A DNA stretch of 64,000 nt from an uncultured Chthonomonadales bacterium (GTDB taxonomy: Bacteria > Armatimonadota > Chthonomonadetes > Chthonomonadales > CAJBBX01), in contig CALLMM010000033.1 of NCBI GenBank assembly GCA_938005745.1, forward strand, positions 28,677 through 92,676, read 5' to 3'. Made by a program: the position numbers and the translations under genes. Under the pieces are notes generated by a model. That model saw nothing but the letters and a program-made list of their open reading frames with translations, was not told the DNA's origin and searched no databases. Shown here piece after piece: positions 38,464 through 47,133 of the stretch. The number at the start of each line of letters is the position of its first letter. Within the stretch, counting starts at the first letter, position 1.

Positions 38464-39366
38464 ATGTCACGTCTGGTAATCAGCGACGAAGAGGCGCAGT
38501 TTTTCCATGACAACGGGTATCTGATTCTGCGGGACGCGCTGCAGGGAGAGGAGCTTCGGCGCGTTCAAGACGCCATGATGCAGCTGGTGGAGTACGGCTC
38601 GGCGCAGGTACGCGACGATCCGGACTACATGTACGGCAAGGGGCATCAGTCCGGAGAGCGCAAGCTGGCGCGAATCGAGTATGTCATTGACAAGAGCGAC
38701 GTCATGAAGGCTCTGCTCGGGCACCCGCTGATCCTGCGCTCGGTGGAGAAGCTGATGGGTCCCGATCTGATCCCGACCTGGGACTCGATGGTGCTCAAGT
38801 TCCCCGGCGAGGGCATTATCGTGCCCTGGCATCGCGACGCCGGAACCGATCATGTCGGGGACAAGCCGATCTTTAATGTGGACTTCTACCTCGACGAGGC
38901 GACGGAAGAGAACTGCGTCTGGGTCATCCCCGGCAGCAACCACTGGAGCAAAGAGCAGACCCGCGCCTGGATCGAGGAGCGGAAAGGCGACGTTACGCCG
39001 GCGGACTTTCGCGCGACCGGGGCGGTTCCCGCCCTGATGCAGCCGGGGGACGTGCTGTTTCACAATATTCTCGTGGTGCACGGCTCTCCCTCCACCGAAG
39101 CCCGCGCGCTGCGCCGCGTGGTCTACTATGAGTTTCGCACGGCGCATGTCGAGGAGGCGATCGGACCGCACATCCCGGAGTATATTCCGCTCAAGCAGAA
39201 GGTGCTGCTCGCCTGCATCGAGAGGCGAAAAAGGGCGGACTATATCGCCCCCGGCGAGATCCCCTATGAGTACCGTCCGCCCGCGCCCTACAACACCGTG
39301 ACGCTGCAGGAAGGAGAGGAGCTTCCCACCTATCGTTACGTGCACGGCGACTACTGGCGCAGATAA
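38464..39366 (+). CDS. Phytanoyl-CoA dioxygenase (PhyH) family protein
   Basis: 300 aa non-heme Fe(II)/2-oxoglutarate-type oxygenase. The iron site is visible: HRDAG near residue 122 (HxD), and the distal His in NILVVHGSPS near 203; the 2-oxoglutarate Arg is likely in ALRRVVYYEFR. The N-terminus FFHDNGYLILRDAL is typical. Ribosome site GGGAGGGAGCGGG precedes the ATG. The real substrate is unknown; most bacterial members do not act on phytanoyl-CoA. Confidence 0.85.
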   Translation: MSRLVISDEEAQFFHDNGYLILRDALQGEELRRVQDAMMQLVEYGSAQVRDDPDYMYGKGHQSGERKLARIEYVIDKSDVMKALLGHPLILRSVEKLMGPDLIPTWDSMVLKFPGEGIIVPWHRDAGTDHVGDKPIFNVDFYLDEATEENCVWVIPGSNHWSKEQTRAWIEERKGDVTPADFRATGAVPALMQPGDVLFHNILVVHGSPSTEARALRRVVYYEFRTAHVEEAIGPHIPEYIPLKQKVLLACIERRKRADYIAPGEIPYEYRPPAPYNTVTLQEGEELPTYRYVHGDYWRR

Positions 39367-39389
39367 GCAGATAAGAGGAGACCGCCGCC

Positions 39390-40248
39390 ATGGCAGCAGA
39401 GAAGGAAGCCGTGAACTGGACGCCGGAGGCGGCGTTCACGCTGAAAACGGTGGATCAGGTGCGCGTCTCGCTGGACGGAAAGCGGGTGGTCTACTGCATG
39501 ACCGAGCCGGTCATGACCGACGAGAAGAGCGAATATCTGACGCAGATTCATATGGCGCAGGCGGACGGCAGCGGAGGATTTCCACTCACCTTCGGCGAGA
39601 AGTCCTCCAGCAATCCGCAGTGGTCGCCCGACGGAAAGTATATCGCCTTCACCTCCCGGCGCACGGAGAAGAGCAAGCTGTTCGTTTTGCGGACGGACGG
39701 GGGCGAGGCGGAGCAGCTTACCGACGCAAAAGCCGATGTCGGCGCGTTCCTGTGGTCCCCGACAGCCGGAGCATCGGCTTTCTGATGCCCGATCCGCCAA
39801 CGGAAGAGGAGGAGAGGCGTCAGAAGGGAAAAGACGACTGGCGATGGGTGGACGAGGATGTGAAGCAGAACCGGCTCTATGTCATCTCGCTGAACGAGAT
39901 GCCGACGGGAAGCGCGAGCCGAAGCGGCTGACGGTTGAAGACGACAACGTCGGCGGGAGCTTCTGGGGCGCGTCGTTTGACTGGTCGCCCGACAGTCGCG
40001 AGATTGTCTTCGTCCACACGAAGTCGCCGAAGGCGGACGACTGGGTCACGGCGAGCGTCTCGGCGGTCGAGGTGCAGAGCGGCAAGGTTCGGTCCCTGGC
40101 AGACCTCTCCGCCGCCGTCATGCAGCCGCTCTACTCGCCCGACGGCAGAACGATCGCCGTCACCGTAACCGACGATCCTCCCTCCTGGGCTTTCTACTCC
40201 CGCGTGCATCTGATCCCGGCGGAAGGGAGCGTTCAGGTGTCGTGGTGA
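39390..40248 (+). pseudogene. Truncated, frameshifted S9 family peptidase (N-terminal propeller)
   Basis: Remnant of an S9 acylaminoacyl-peptidase-like gene. The frame from ATG 39390 gives propeller repeats (NPQWSPDGKYIAFTSRRTEK) up to GAFLWSP. One missing base near 39763 shifts into DSRSIGFLMPDPPTEEEE, and a second loss of one base near 39900 shifts into DADGKREPKRLTVEDDNV through SPDGRTIAVTVTDDPPS. Restoring one base at each site joins the segments. The frame ends at 40248, right where the opposite-strand metal-ABC gene ends, so the alpha/beta-hydrolase catalytic domain (about 300 residues) is absent. Two sequencing errors could explain the shifts but not the truncation. Confidence 0.8.
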
Positions 40249-40955
40249 TGATAGATGGAGGCGGCGTGTCCGTAGAGCTGTTCCAGGGTCTGCTCGTTGA
40301 GGATTTCGCGGGGAGGTCCCTGGCACATCAGCCGCCGGTTGATGCAGAGGACGCGGGAGGCGTAGCTGTAGACCACCGAGATATCGTGAGAGACCATGAT
40401 GACCGCCATTTTTCGGGATTCGCGCAGCCGCTCCAGCACATCATAGAACCGCTGCTCTCCCTCCTGATCAATGCCGGTCGCCGGCTCATCCAGAAACATC
40501 AGGCGAGGCTCGTGGATCAGGTTCGCCGCGATCAGCATTCTCTGAAGCTCTCCGCCGGACAGCGCTCCCACCTGACGATGTAACAGTCTTTCGCCGTCCA
40601 CCTCTCTCAATGCGCGCTGCACCGAGTCGCGGGAGAGGAAACGCGAAGGGGTGTTGATCTGCATGAACTCCTGAACCGTGATCGGGATCGTGCGATCCAG
40701 TTCCAGCCGCTGCGGGACATAGCCGATCCATGCGCGCTCCTCGCCCAGCTTTGCCAGCGGTTTCCCGAAAAGACGCACCCTTCCAGAGCGAGCCGGCATC
40801 AGTCCCAGCACGGCGCGCAGCAGCGTGGTCTTTCCGGCTCCGTTGGGACCGATCAGCGCAACCATCTCCCCCTGCTCCATCGTCAAGGAGACATCCTCCA
40901 CGATCACGCTGCGTCCATACGCGACCGTCAGATTTTCCACCTCCAGAATTGCCAT
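40233..40955 (-). CDS. Zinc/manganese-type ABC transporter ATP-binding protein
   Basis: 240 aa ABC ATPase of the metal importer class (ZnuC/MntB-like). Walker A GPNGAGKTTL, Q-loop GYVPQRLELDRTIPITV, signature LSGGELQRMLIAANL, Walker B LMFLDEPATGID, and SHDISVVYSYASRVLCINR. It ends in YHHHDT, a His tail usual for metal-linked members. No permease or binding-protein gene adjoins; the 3' side meets a truncated peptidase gene, so the operon may have been cut. A binding protein of the same class is at 56138-57130. Confidence 0.85.
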   Translation of the reverse strand: MAILEVENLTVAYGRSVIVEDVSLTMEQGEMVALIGPNGAGKTTLLRAVLGLMPARSGRVRLFGKPLAKLGEERAWIGYVPQRLELDRTIPITVQEFMQINTPSRFLSRDSVQRALREVDGERLLHRQVGALSGGELQRMLIAANLIHEPRLMFLDEPATGIDQEGEQRFYDVLERLRESRKMAVIMVSHDISVVYSYASRVLCINRRLMCQGPPREILNEQTLEQLYGHAASIYHHHDT

Positions 40956-41314
40956 CGGGAGAAGATACCTCGTGCAGAGGTCTCACATCTCTGCGCTACT
41001 GCTTCTTCGCGCGCGAAGGGGCGTTTTTCCTGCTTTCGCGCAAAACTCCTCCGTCCTCACTCGCCGCAACGGTTGTCCTCCGCTGCTTGGAGAACGGTCA
41101 TGAGCGGGTCCTGCAGGGGGGCGTCAGCCTGTGCAGAGGCTGATACAGTCTGCGAACGATGCGTCTGCAGAACCGCATCTATGAGCGGGGAGTGAGGATG
41201 AGAGTGCTACGGAACTTAATGAGATAGAGCCTGCCGCCTGCCGACGCAGGGCGCGCCCTGATATGGAAAACGCCCCCGATCCCGCTCAGGATCGGGGGCG
41301 CACACTGCGCGAAG
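40956..41314. other. Intergenic region upstream of the metal-ABC ATPase gene
   Basis: 359 bases without a supportable gene. It holds the terminator at 41271-41300 and, in the leader of the ATPase gene, two hairpins: GCAGAG/CTCTGC (40975-40995) and a GCGCGAAG/CTTTCGCGC pairing between 41011 and 41041. No consensus promoter or metal-repressor site is evident. Confidence 0.45.
41267..41300 (-). terminator. Terminator of the coiled-coil membrane protein gene
   Basis: Minus-strand stem of 12 bp, CGCCCCCGATCC (41300-41289) with GGATCGGGGGCG (41282-41271), followed by TTTT. It is 15 bases after the stop at 41315. Confidence 0.7.
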
Positions 41315-41752
41315 CTATTTGACCTCGGCGGTCGGTTTGGCGAGAGTGGGCGTCGGGGGCGGCGGGGCATTCTTCTGCGCCTTTTCCGTTGCCGCAAGCT
41401 CCCTGGCGATGCCTTCCTCGCCATCTATTCTGCGCTTGTGCCAGTCCTCGGAGATGTCCATGGCGCCGGGGGTCAGCGAGCCGCGGGGAGCCGTTTTATT
41501 CTCTTTCGCATGCTTCTCCATCACCTTGCGCTGCTCTTCGGCTTTCTTGCGCTGCTCCATCATCTGGCGGCGCATCTGCACCTCCTGCTCCTGCATCTGC
41601 TTTTTCGCCTGCTCCTGCTGCGCCTTGTTCGCCGCCTCGATCTGCTCCGCCGTCGGCTTATCGGGCATGCTGGCTTTCTTGACCACGTTGGTTACAATGC
41701 CAAGCAGCGCCACCAGGACTACCAGAACCGCGATCGTAAAAGCTCTGGACAT
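41315..41752 (-). CDS. Membrane-anchored coiled-coil protein, unknown function
   Basis: 145 aa. Residues 5-25 form one helix (FTIAVLVVLVALLGIVTNVV), residues 35-85 a Gln/Lys/Met-rich coiled coil (EQAKKQMQEQEVQMRRQMME), and the C-terminal tail is Ala/Pro/Thr-rich. It has its own consensus promoter and terminator, so it is a real single-gene unit. No family recognised. Confidence 0.7.
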   Translation of the reverse strand: MSRAFTIAVLVVLVALLGIVTNVVKKASMPDKPTAEQIEAANKAQQEQAKKQMQEQEVQMRRQMMEQRKKAEEQRKVMEKHAKENKTAPRGSLTPGAMDISEDWHKRRIDGEEGIARELAATEKAQKNAPPPPTPTLAKPTAEVK

Positions 41753-41823
41753 AATTGCGATATCCCTTCTTCCTGATCAGTACGAACCGGATAATACGTA
41801 AGATAGTCTGAATCAAGTACGCA

Positions 41824-41853
41824 ATTATAGCCGTGCTTTGTTTCAGATGTCAA
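41824..41853 (-). promoter_or_regulatory. Promoter of the coiled-coil membrane protein gene
   Basis: Minus strand TTGACA (41848-41853), 18-base spacer, TATAAT (41824-41829). Confidence 0.8.
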
Positions 41854-41898
41854 GTTCGTAAACCTGCGGGCAAGCGGACGGCCGTACAGATCAGAAGA

Positions 41899-41928
41899 TT
41901 GACAGAAGAAGGAGAGGGGTTGTATACT
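41899..41928 (+). promoter_or_regulatory. Promoter of mlaEFD
   Basis: TTGACA (41899-41904), 18-base spacer, TATACT (41923-41928). The predicted start of transcription falls about 3-4 bases before ATG 41938, which would give a nearly leaderless mRNA; the GGAGAGGGG in the spacer would not be transcribed. Confidence 0.75.
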
Positions 41929-41937
41929 TATCGCGCT

Positions 41938-42759
41938 ATGGCGACCCCTTCTGCTGCGCAGGAACGGCGAGCAGGCGCACCGCCGCGACCCTCTTCGAAC
42001 TACCTGCGAGAGACGCTGATCTTCCTGGGTGAGACGTGGATGCTGGCTCTCCGCGCCTTCGGTTTCCTGCTGCGCGGCAAGATCAGCCTGAAGGACACGC
42101 TCGCGCAGATGGCGGCGATCGGCGTGGACTCGCTGCCGATTGTCCTGGCGACCACGCTCTCGACCGGGGCGGTCTTCGCCTACTATACCACCGGCATCTT
42201 TGTGCGGTTCGGGGCGACCAACTTCGTCGGCGGAACGCTGACCCTCTCGTTTCTACTGGAACTGGGACCGGTGCTGGCGGGGGTGGTGGTCGCCTCGCGC
42301 AGCGGCGCGGCGATTGCGGCGGAGATCGGCTCGATGGTGGTCACCGAACAGGTGGACGCCCTGCGCGCCATGGCGGTCTCGCCGGTGCGCTATCTGGTGG
42401 TTCCGCGCATGGTCGCCGCCATTCTCATGATGCCGCTGGTCGGCGCGTTCGCCGATCTGGGGGGGATTCTCGGCTCCTATATCACGGCGGGGCTTCAGGG
42501 CGTGCCGCACACCGCCTTCGTCGAATCGGCGCGCGCGTTCGCCAGTGAAACCGATATGTTCAAGGGGCTGATCAAGACCGCCTGGTTTGGCTTCACCATC
42601 GCCATCGTCGCCTGCCATCAGGGGTTGAAGACGCGGGGAGGAGCCGCCGGCGTGGGACGCGCCACCACCAGTTCGGTGGTGCTGTGCGTGGTGCTGATCT
42701 TTCTGTCCGACCTGTTCCTGGCTCCGCTGCTTGCCGGAGCGACCGTAACCGTGCGCTGA
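41938..42759 (+). CDS. mlaE: MlaE-type lipid ABC transporter permease
   Basis: Permease of the Mla/MCE phospholipid transport system in the inner membrane. 273 aa. Core family segments: LVASRSGAAIAAEIGSM (here VVASRSGAAIAAEIGSMVV), VTEQVDALRAMAVSPVRYL, PRMVAAILMMPL and KTAWFGFTIAIVACHQGL, with five helices. ATG 41938 was chosen because a consensus promoter begins the transcript at about this point; earlier in-frame starts lie inside or before the promoter. mlaF begins 7 bases after the stop. Confidence 0.93.
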   Translation: MATPSAAQERRAGAPPRPSSNYLRETLIFLGETWMLALRAFGFLLRGKISLKDTLAQMAAIGVDSLPIVLATTLSTGAVFAYYTTGIFVRFGATNFVGGTLTLSFLLELGPVLAGVVVASRSGAAIAAEIGSMVVTEQVDALRAMAVSPVRYLVVPRMVAAILMMPLVGAFADLGGILGSYITAGLQGVPHTAFVESARAFASETDMFKGLIKTAWFGFTIAIVACHQGLKTRGGAAGVGRATTSSVVLCVVLIFLSDLFLAPLLAGATVTVR

Positions 42760-42766
42760 GCCGCTC

Positions 42767-43495
42767 ATGGGCATTCTGACGATCCGCGCGCTCAACTATG
42801 CCGTGCCGGAGAAGCATATCCTGCGCGATATAGACCTGGAGATCGCTCCAGGAGAGATCTTCGCCATCATGGGGATGTCGGGCAGCGGCAAGACCTCGCT
42901 GCTCAAGTGTATGGCGGGACTGATCAAGCCCTCCAGCGGGCATATCTTTCTGGGCGAGACCGATATCGTGCCGCTTTCGGAGCAGGAGCTGGATTCGGTG
43001 CGCTTGAAGATCGGACTGGTCTTCCAGTACGCCGCCCTGTTTGATTCGCTGACGGTCTATGAAAATGTTTCGTTCGGGCTGGTGCATCATCGGAGGCTGT
43101 CCCGCAGAGAGATAGACCGGATCGTGCGGGAGCGGCTGGAAGAGGTGGGGATGACGGGGACCGAGCGGCTCTATCCGTCGCAGTTGTCGGGCGGCATGCA
43201 GAAGCGTGTCGGGCTGGCGCGCGCGCTGGCGATGGAGCCGATGGTTTTGCTCTATGATGAGCCGACCAGCGGACTCGATCCGGTTATCACGCGCAATATA
43301 GACGATATGATTCTGCAGACGCGGGAGCGTCTGGGAATGACCTCGGTGATTGTATCGCATGACATCGGCTCCATCATGCGAATCGCGGATCGGGTGGCGA
43401 TGCTGCATGAGGGGAGCGTGATCGCCTGCGGAACCGTCGCGGAGATCCGTGAGTCGTCCGATCCGCGTGTGCAGGAGTTTGTACGGGAAGGGTGA
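42767..43495 (+). CDS. mlaF: MlaF-type lipid ABC transporter ATPase
   Basis: 242 aa ATPase of the MCE lipid system. Walker A GMSGSGKTSLL near residue 36, VFQYAALFDSLTV (typical of MlaF), signature LSGGMQKRVGLARAL, Walker B VLLYDEPTSGLDP and IVSHDIGSIMRIADRVAML. The stop overlaps the region where the next gene begins, so mlaEFD is one operon. Confidence 0.94.
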   Translation: MGILTIRALNYAVPEKHILRDIDLEIAPGEIFAIMGMSGSGKTSLLKCMAGLIKPSSGHIFLGETDIVPLSEQELDSVRLKIGLVFQYAALFDSLTVYENVSFGLVHHRRLSRREIDRIVRERLEEVGMTGTERLYPSQLSGGMQKRVGLARALAMEPMVLLYDEPTSGLDPVITRNIDDMILQTRERLGMTSVIVSHDIGSIMRIADRVAMLHEGSVIACGTVAEIRESSDPRVQEFVREG

Positions 43496-43503
43496 GGGTC
43501 GCG

Positions 43504-44955
43504 ATGCAGCCCAGTTCCGCAGTCAAAGTAGGCGCGATGGTCGTGGCGGGCTTGACTCTGATCATAGCCGCCTGGTGGCTCTTTGCCAACTTCGAGTATA
43601 ATCGCTATCGTATCCGGGTAGTCTTCCGGGATATCAAGGGGCTGATGGTGCAGACCCCGGTGCGGATGAACGGGGTGAAGATCGGGGAGGTGCGCGAGAT
43701 CACGCTGGGCGACGACCTGCGTCCGGTGGTAACGCTCTCGATCTATCGCGACCGGAAGATTCCGCTCAATGCGAAGATACGGATCACCTCCGGTCTGCTG
43801 ATCAGCAATCCGATGGTGGAGATAGACCCCACATCTGAACCGTCGTCCAAGGTCTATCAGCATGGAGAGACGTGGCTGGCGGCAAACGTGGAGGAGACCG
43901 CCAGCGCGCTGGCGCAGCTGTCGCCGGAGGCAGATCAGGCGCTGAAGGAGTTGACGCAGACGATGAGCGAGCTGCGCCCCCGTCTGATCCAGACGACCGA
44001 CCGCCTGCAGACCATTCTGAAGGATACCGCCGACATTATGGTCAATGTTCGCGATACCACCGCCTCCGCCCGCGAACTGGTCGGTAATCCGAAGCTCAAG
44101 AGCGCGATGAACAACATCCTCTCCGATCTGGAGGCGATGTCGAAAGAGACGCGGCTGACCGCCGCCACGCTCAGCCGCGAGCTGCGCGCTCTGGTCAAGC
44201 GCAACGGGGGCAAGTTCGACGAACTGGCGAACGGCGCGATAGATCTTCTGCAGAAGCTGGCGGATACGGTGGATGCGGCGCGCGCGGCGGTTACCCGTCT
44301 GACAGAGCAGGTCAGCGATCCGCGCATCCAGCAGGCGCTGCTGGAGACAATTGAGCTGGGAAAGACGACGATTGCGCGGTTCAACCAGATCGCCTCCGAT
44401 CTGCACCAGTTGACGGGGGACGCCAACGTGCAGAGCGATCTGAAGTCTACCGTCGCCTCGCTAAAGGAGGCTTCCGAGCAAGGGCAGCATATTGTGGAGC
44501 GGGTCAATACGCTGGTGAGTCGGATCAATCTGCCCTCCAGCCGCGCCAGCCTGCCCTTCGGCCAGCCGCGCGTGAATCTGGACTTTCTAGCGCGCTCCAA
44601 CAGCCCGCGCTTCCGTTCCGATCTGAACGTGCTGCTGCCGATGCGCGATAACGCGGCGATCCTGCTGGGCGTTCACGACTTCCCGGACAGCAACAAGCTG
44701 ACCGCGCAGTATCAGACGGCGCTGAGCGGCGGGGCGGATCTGCGTTACGGGCTGTACGCCTCCTCGCTGGCGCTGGGACTGGAGCTGCAGCCGACACGGC
44801 AGACGCGCATTGTGCTGGATGCCTACAATCCGAACCGGCCGCAGATGGATGTCCGCGCCCTGTTTGATGTGAATAACGATTTTGCGGTCTGGCTGGGCGC
44901 AGACAGCGTTTTCAGACGAACCACCCCGTTACTGGGGGTAAGATTAAAGAGATAA
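43504..44955 (+). CDS. mlaD: MCE protein MlaD with long C-terminal extension
   Basis: 483 aa; E. coli MlaD is about 183 aa. One N-terminal helix (VGAMVVAGLTLIIAAWWLF) anchors it in the inner membrane. The MCE domain spans about 33-115 (VVFRDIKGLMVQTPVRMNGVK; ISNPMVEIDP). A long helical region follows to about 345 (LAQLSPEADQALKELTQTMS; ALVKRNGGKFDELANGAIDL). The last 130 residues are beta-strand rich with alternating hydrophobics (DLNVLLPMRDNAAILLGVHD; DLRYGLYASSLALGLEL; LLGVRLKR at the end), as in outer-membrane strands. ATG 43504 has GAGGG five bases upstream; the GTG at 43492 overlaps the mlaF stop. The layout suggests an envelope-spanning lipid bridge. Confidence 0.85.
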   Translation: MQPSSAVKVGAMVVAGLTLIIAAWWLFANFEYNRYRIRVVFRDIKGLMVQTPVRMNGVKIGEVREITLGDDLRPVVTLSIYRDRKIPLNAKIRITSGLLISNPMVEIDPTSEPSSKVYQHGETWLAANVEETASALAQLSPEADQALKELTQTMSELRPRLIQTTDRLQTILKDTADIMVNVRDTTASARELVGNPKLKSAMNNILSDLEAMSKETRLTAATLSRELRALVKRNGGKFDELANGAIDLLQKLADTVDAARAAVTRLTEQVSDPRIQQALLETIELGKTTIARFNQIASDLHQLTGDANVQSDLKSTVASLKEASEQGQHIVERVNTLVSRINLPSSRASLPFGQPRVNLDFLARSNSPRFRSDLNVLLPMRDNAAILLGVHDFPDSNKLTAQYQTALSGGADLRYGLYASSLALGLELQPTRQTRIVLDAYNPNRPQMDVRALFDVNNDFAVWLGADSVFRRTTPLLGVRLKR

Positions 44956-44974
44956 AATCACAGGAGCCTGAAAT

Positions 44975-45631
44975 ATGAAGGTCATTCTACAGCGCGATAT
45001 TCCAAAAGTCGGCAAGGACGGCGATATCGTCAGCGTGGCGGACGGCTATGCGCGCAACTATCTTTTCCCGCGCCAGTACGCGGTTCCCGCGACGGGCGGG
45101 GCTTTGAAAGAGCATGCGGCGCGGATCGCCCGGGAGAAAGAGCGGGAAGCCAAACAGGTGCATCTGGCGCAAGCCAGCGCGGAGAACATCAAGGAGCGCA
45201 CCGTAACCATCATCGGCAAAGCCGGTACGGGAACCAAGCTCTACGGCTCGATCACCGCGCAGGATGTGGCGTCTGCCATCGCCGAGCAGTTGAAGGTGAC
45301 GGTGGACAAGCGCCGCGTGGGCATGGCGGACCCGATCAAAAACCTCGGAACCTATACGGTTCCGGTTCGCCTGCACAGCGATATCTCCGTCTCCATCATC
45401 GTGGAGGTGGTGACGGAGGAGGAGCTTCAGCGACGCAGGGCTGCGGCAGAAGCGGCGGAAGCGGCTGCGAAAGCCGCCGCCGAAGCTCTGGCAGCGGAGG
45501 CGTCCGCTCCGGTTGAGGCGTCCGCTTCTGCGGAGGATGCCGCCCCGGCGGCAGAGCCGTCCGCTTCTGCGGAGGATGCCGCCCCGGCGGCAGAGCCGTC
45601 CGCGCCCGAGACCTCCGCCAACGCCAAATAG
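44975..45631 (+). CDS. rplI: 50S ribosomal protein L9 with Ala-rich C-terminal extension
   Basis: Binds 23S rRNA in the large subunit. Residues 1-150 are normal L9: MKVILQRDIPKVGKDGDIVS, VADGYARNYLFPRQYA and GSITAQDVASAIAEQ. Residues 150-218 are an unusual Ala/Pro/Glu/Ser extension containing two identical 13-residue repeats (SASAEDAAPAAEP). AGGAG eight bases before ATG. dnaB follows 66 bases after the stop; rpsF, ssb and rpsR, common neighbours, are not here. Confidence 0.95.
   Translation: MKVILQRDIPKVGKDGDIVSVADGYARNYLFPRQYAVPATGGALKEHAARIAREKEREAKQVHLAQASAENIKERTVTIIGKAGTGTKLYGSITAQDVASAIAEQLKVTVDKRRVGMADPIKNLGTYTVPVRLHSDISVSIIVEVVTEEELQRRRAAAEAAEAAAKAAAEALAAEASAPVEASASAEDAAPAAEPSASAEDAAPAAEPSAPETSANAK
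45521..45598 (+). repeat. Perfect 2 x 39 bp tandem repeat in rplI
   Basis: Two exact, adjacent 39-base copies (45521-45559 and 45560-45598), in frame, encoding a 13-residue unit twice. It is the only perfect coding tandem repeat I saw in the window. Confidence 0.95.
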
Positions 45632-45697
45632 TCTCCTGCAATCACCGGGTGTTCGGGCGCAGCCGCTGCGCCCGAACATCTGTTTAAGGTGCATGCC

Positions 45698-47104
45698 ATG
45701 GCGCTGGATCGTCTGGTACCTTTCGACCGCATACCCCCCCAGAGTCTGGAGAGCGAGCAGGCGACCCTGGGCGCGATGCTGATTGACCGCGCCGCCATCG
45801 AAAAGGCGGCGGAGATCCTGCGCGCCGAGGACTTCTACCGCGACGCCCACCGCGTGATCTTCGAGGCGATCCTGGCGCTGGTGGCGCGGGATGAGCCGGT
45901 AGACCTGCTGACCGTGCAGGAGCAGTTGAAGCTGCAGGATATGCTGGAGAGCGTCGGAGGCGCGCCCTATCTCATCGCCCTCACCGAAGCCGTACCGACC
46001 GCCGCCAACGCCGAACACTACGCCAAAGTCGTCGAAGAGAAGGCGATCCTGCGCCGCCTGATAGACGCCTCCGTGCAGATACAGGGACTGGCGCACAGCG
46101 AGTACGAGGATATCAGCGATGTCGTGGATCGCGCCGAAAAGGCGGTCTTCGGAGTCTCGCAGCGACGCATCACCTCCTATTTTACGCCCATGCGCCCGCT
46201 GGTCGCCAGCGTCTTCGAGAAGATCGAGCAGCGCTCCGATCAGAAAGAGGCGACGACCGGCTTGCCCACCCATTTCACCGATCTGGACTACATGACGGCG
46301 GGGCTTCAGCCCTCCGACCTGATTATTGTGGCGGCGCGCCCCTCGATGGGAAAGACCAGCCTTGCGCTCGGTATCGGGCAGCAGGTCGCCTTCCGGGAGA
46401 AAAAGACAGTCGCCGTCTTCAGTCTGGAGATGTCCAAAGAGCAGTTATGTATGCGTATGATCTGTTCGGAGGCGCGGGTGGATGCGCACCGGCTGCGGAC
46501 GGGCTATCTGCAAAACGACGACTGGCGCAAGATCGGGGAGACCTGCGCCATGCTCTCGGAAGCCCCCATCTTTATTGATGACAGCCCGGACTGCTCCGCG
46601 CTGGAGATGCGTGCCAAGTGCCGCCGACTGATGGCGGAACACGGGCTGTCGCTGGTGATTGTGGACTACCTGCAGTTGATGCGCAGCCACAAGCGCACCG
46701 ATAACCGGACGCAGGAGATCGGGGAGATCGCGCGCGCGCTCAAAGCGCTGGCGCGGGAGTTGAAAGTCCCGGTCATCGCGCTGTCGCAGCTGTCCCGCGC
46801 CGTAGAACAGCGTCCGGATAAACGTCCCATGCTCTCCGACCTGCGGGAATCGGGGTCTATCGAAGCCGAAGCCGATCTGGTCATCTTCATCTACCGCGAA
46901 GAGTACTACAAGATGAAAGAGGCGATCCACGCGGAAGAGGAGGAGGCGAAGAAGGAAGAGCGAAAGCAGCGCGGCGAAGACAAGGTGGAGAAGGCGACCC
47001 TGATCATCGCCAAACAGCGCAACGGTCCCACCGGCGCGATTGATGTCGCGTTTCACCCCCACTACGCCCGGTTCGACAATCTGGCGAAGGAGTTTCGAGA
47101 ATAG
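45698..47104 (+). CDS. dnaB: Replicative DNA helicase DnaB
   Basis: Hexameric 5'-3' helicase of the replication fork. N-terminal domain: PPQSLESEQATLGAMLID, IFEAILAL. RecA-like domain: Walker A ARPSMGKTSLALGIG near residue 212, SLEMSKEQLCMRM, Walker B LVIVDYLQLM and SDLRESGSIEAEAD with KQRNGPTG near the end. No intein is present. ATG 45698 has AAGG eight bases upstream; GTG 45689 is an alternative three codons earlier. 468 aa. Confidence 0.95.
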   Translation: MALDRLVPFDRIPPQSLESEQATLGAMLIDRAAIEKAAEILRAEDFYRDAHRVIFEAILALVARDEPVDLLTVQEQLKLQDMLESVGGAPYLIALTEAVPTAANAEHYAKVVEEKAILRRLIDASVQIQGLAHSEYEDISDVVDRAEKAVFGVSQRRITSYFTPMRPLVASVFEKIEQRSDQKEATTGLPTHFTDLDYMTAGLQPSDLIIVAARPSMGKTSLALGIGQQVAFREKKTVAVFSLEMSKEQLCMRMICSEARVDAHRLRTGYLQNDDWRKIGETCAMLSEAPIFIDDSPDCSALEMRAKCRRLMAEHGLSLVIVDYLQLMRSHKRTDNRTQEIGEIARALKALARELKVPVIALSQLSRAVEQRPDKRPMLSDLRESGSIEAEADLVIFIYREEYYKMKEAIHAEEEEAKKEERKQRGEDKVEKATLIIAKQRNGPTGAIDVAFHPHYARFDNLAKEFRE

Positions 47105-47133
47105 GCGCGCCGCCGGTCGAGACGGCGCATCCT

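Noticed and set aside
34940..38470. 1176-residue minus-strand open frame
   Set aside because: It is antisense to the methyltransferase and DUF6785 genes and shows only Gln/Arg/His-rich composition typical of opposite-strand frames in GC-rich DNA.
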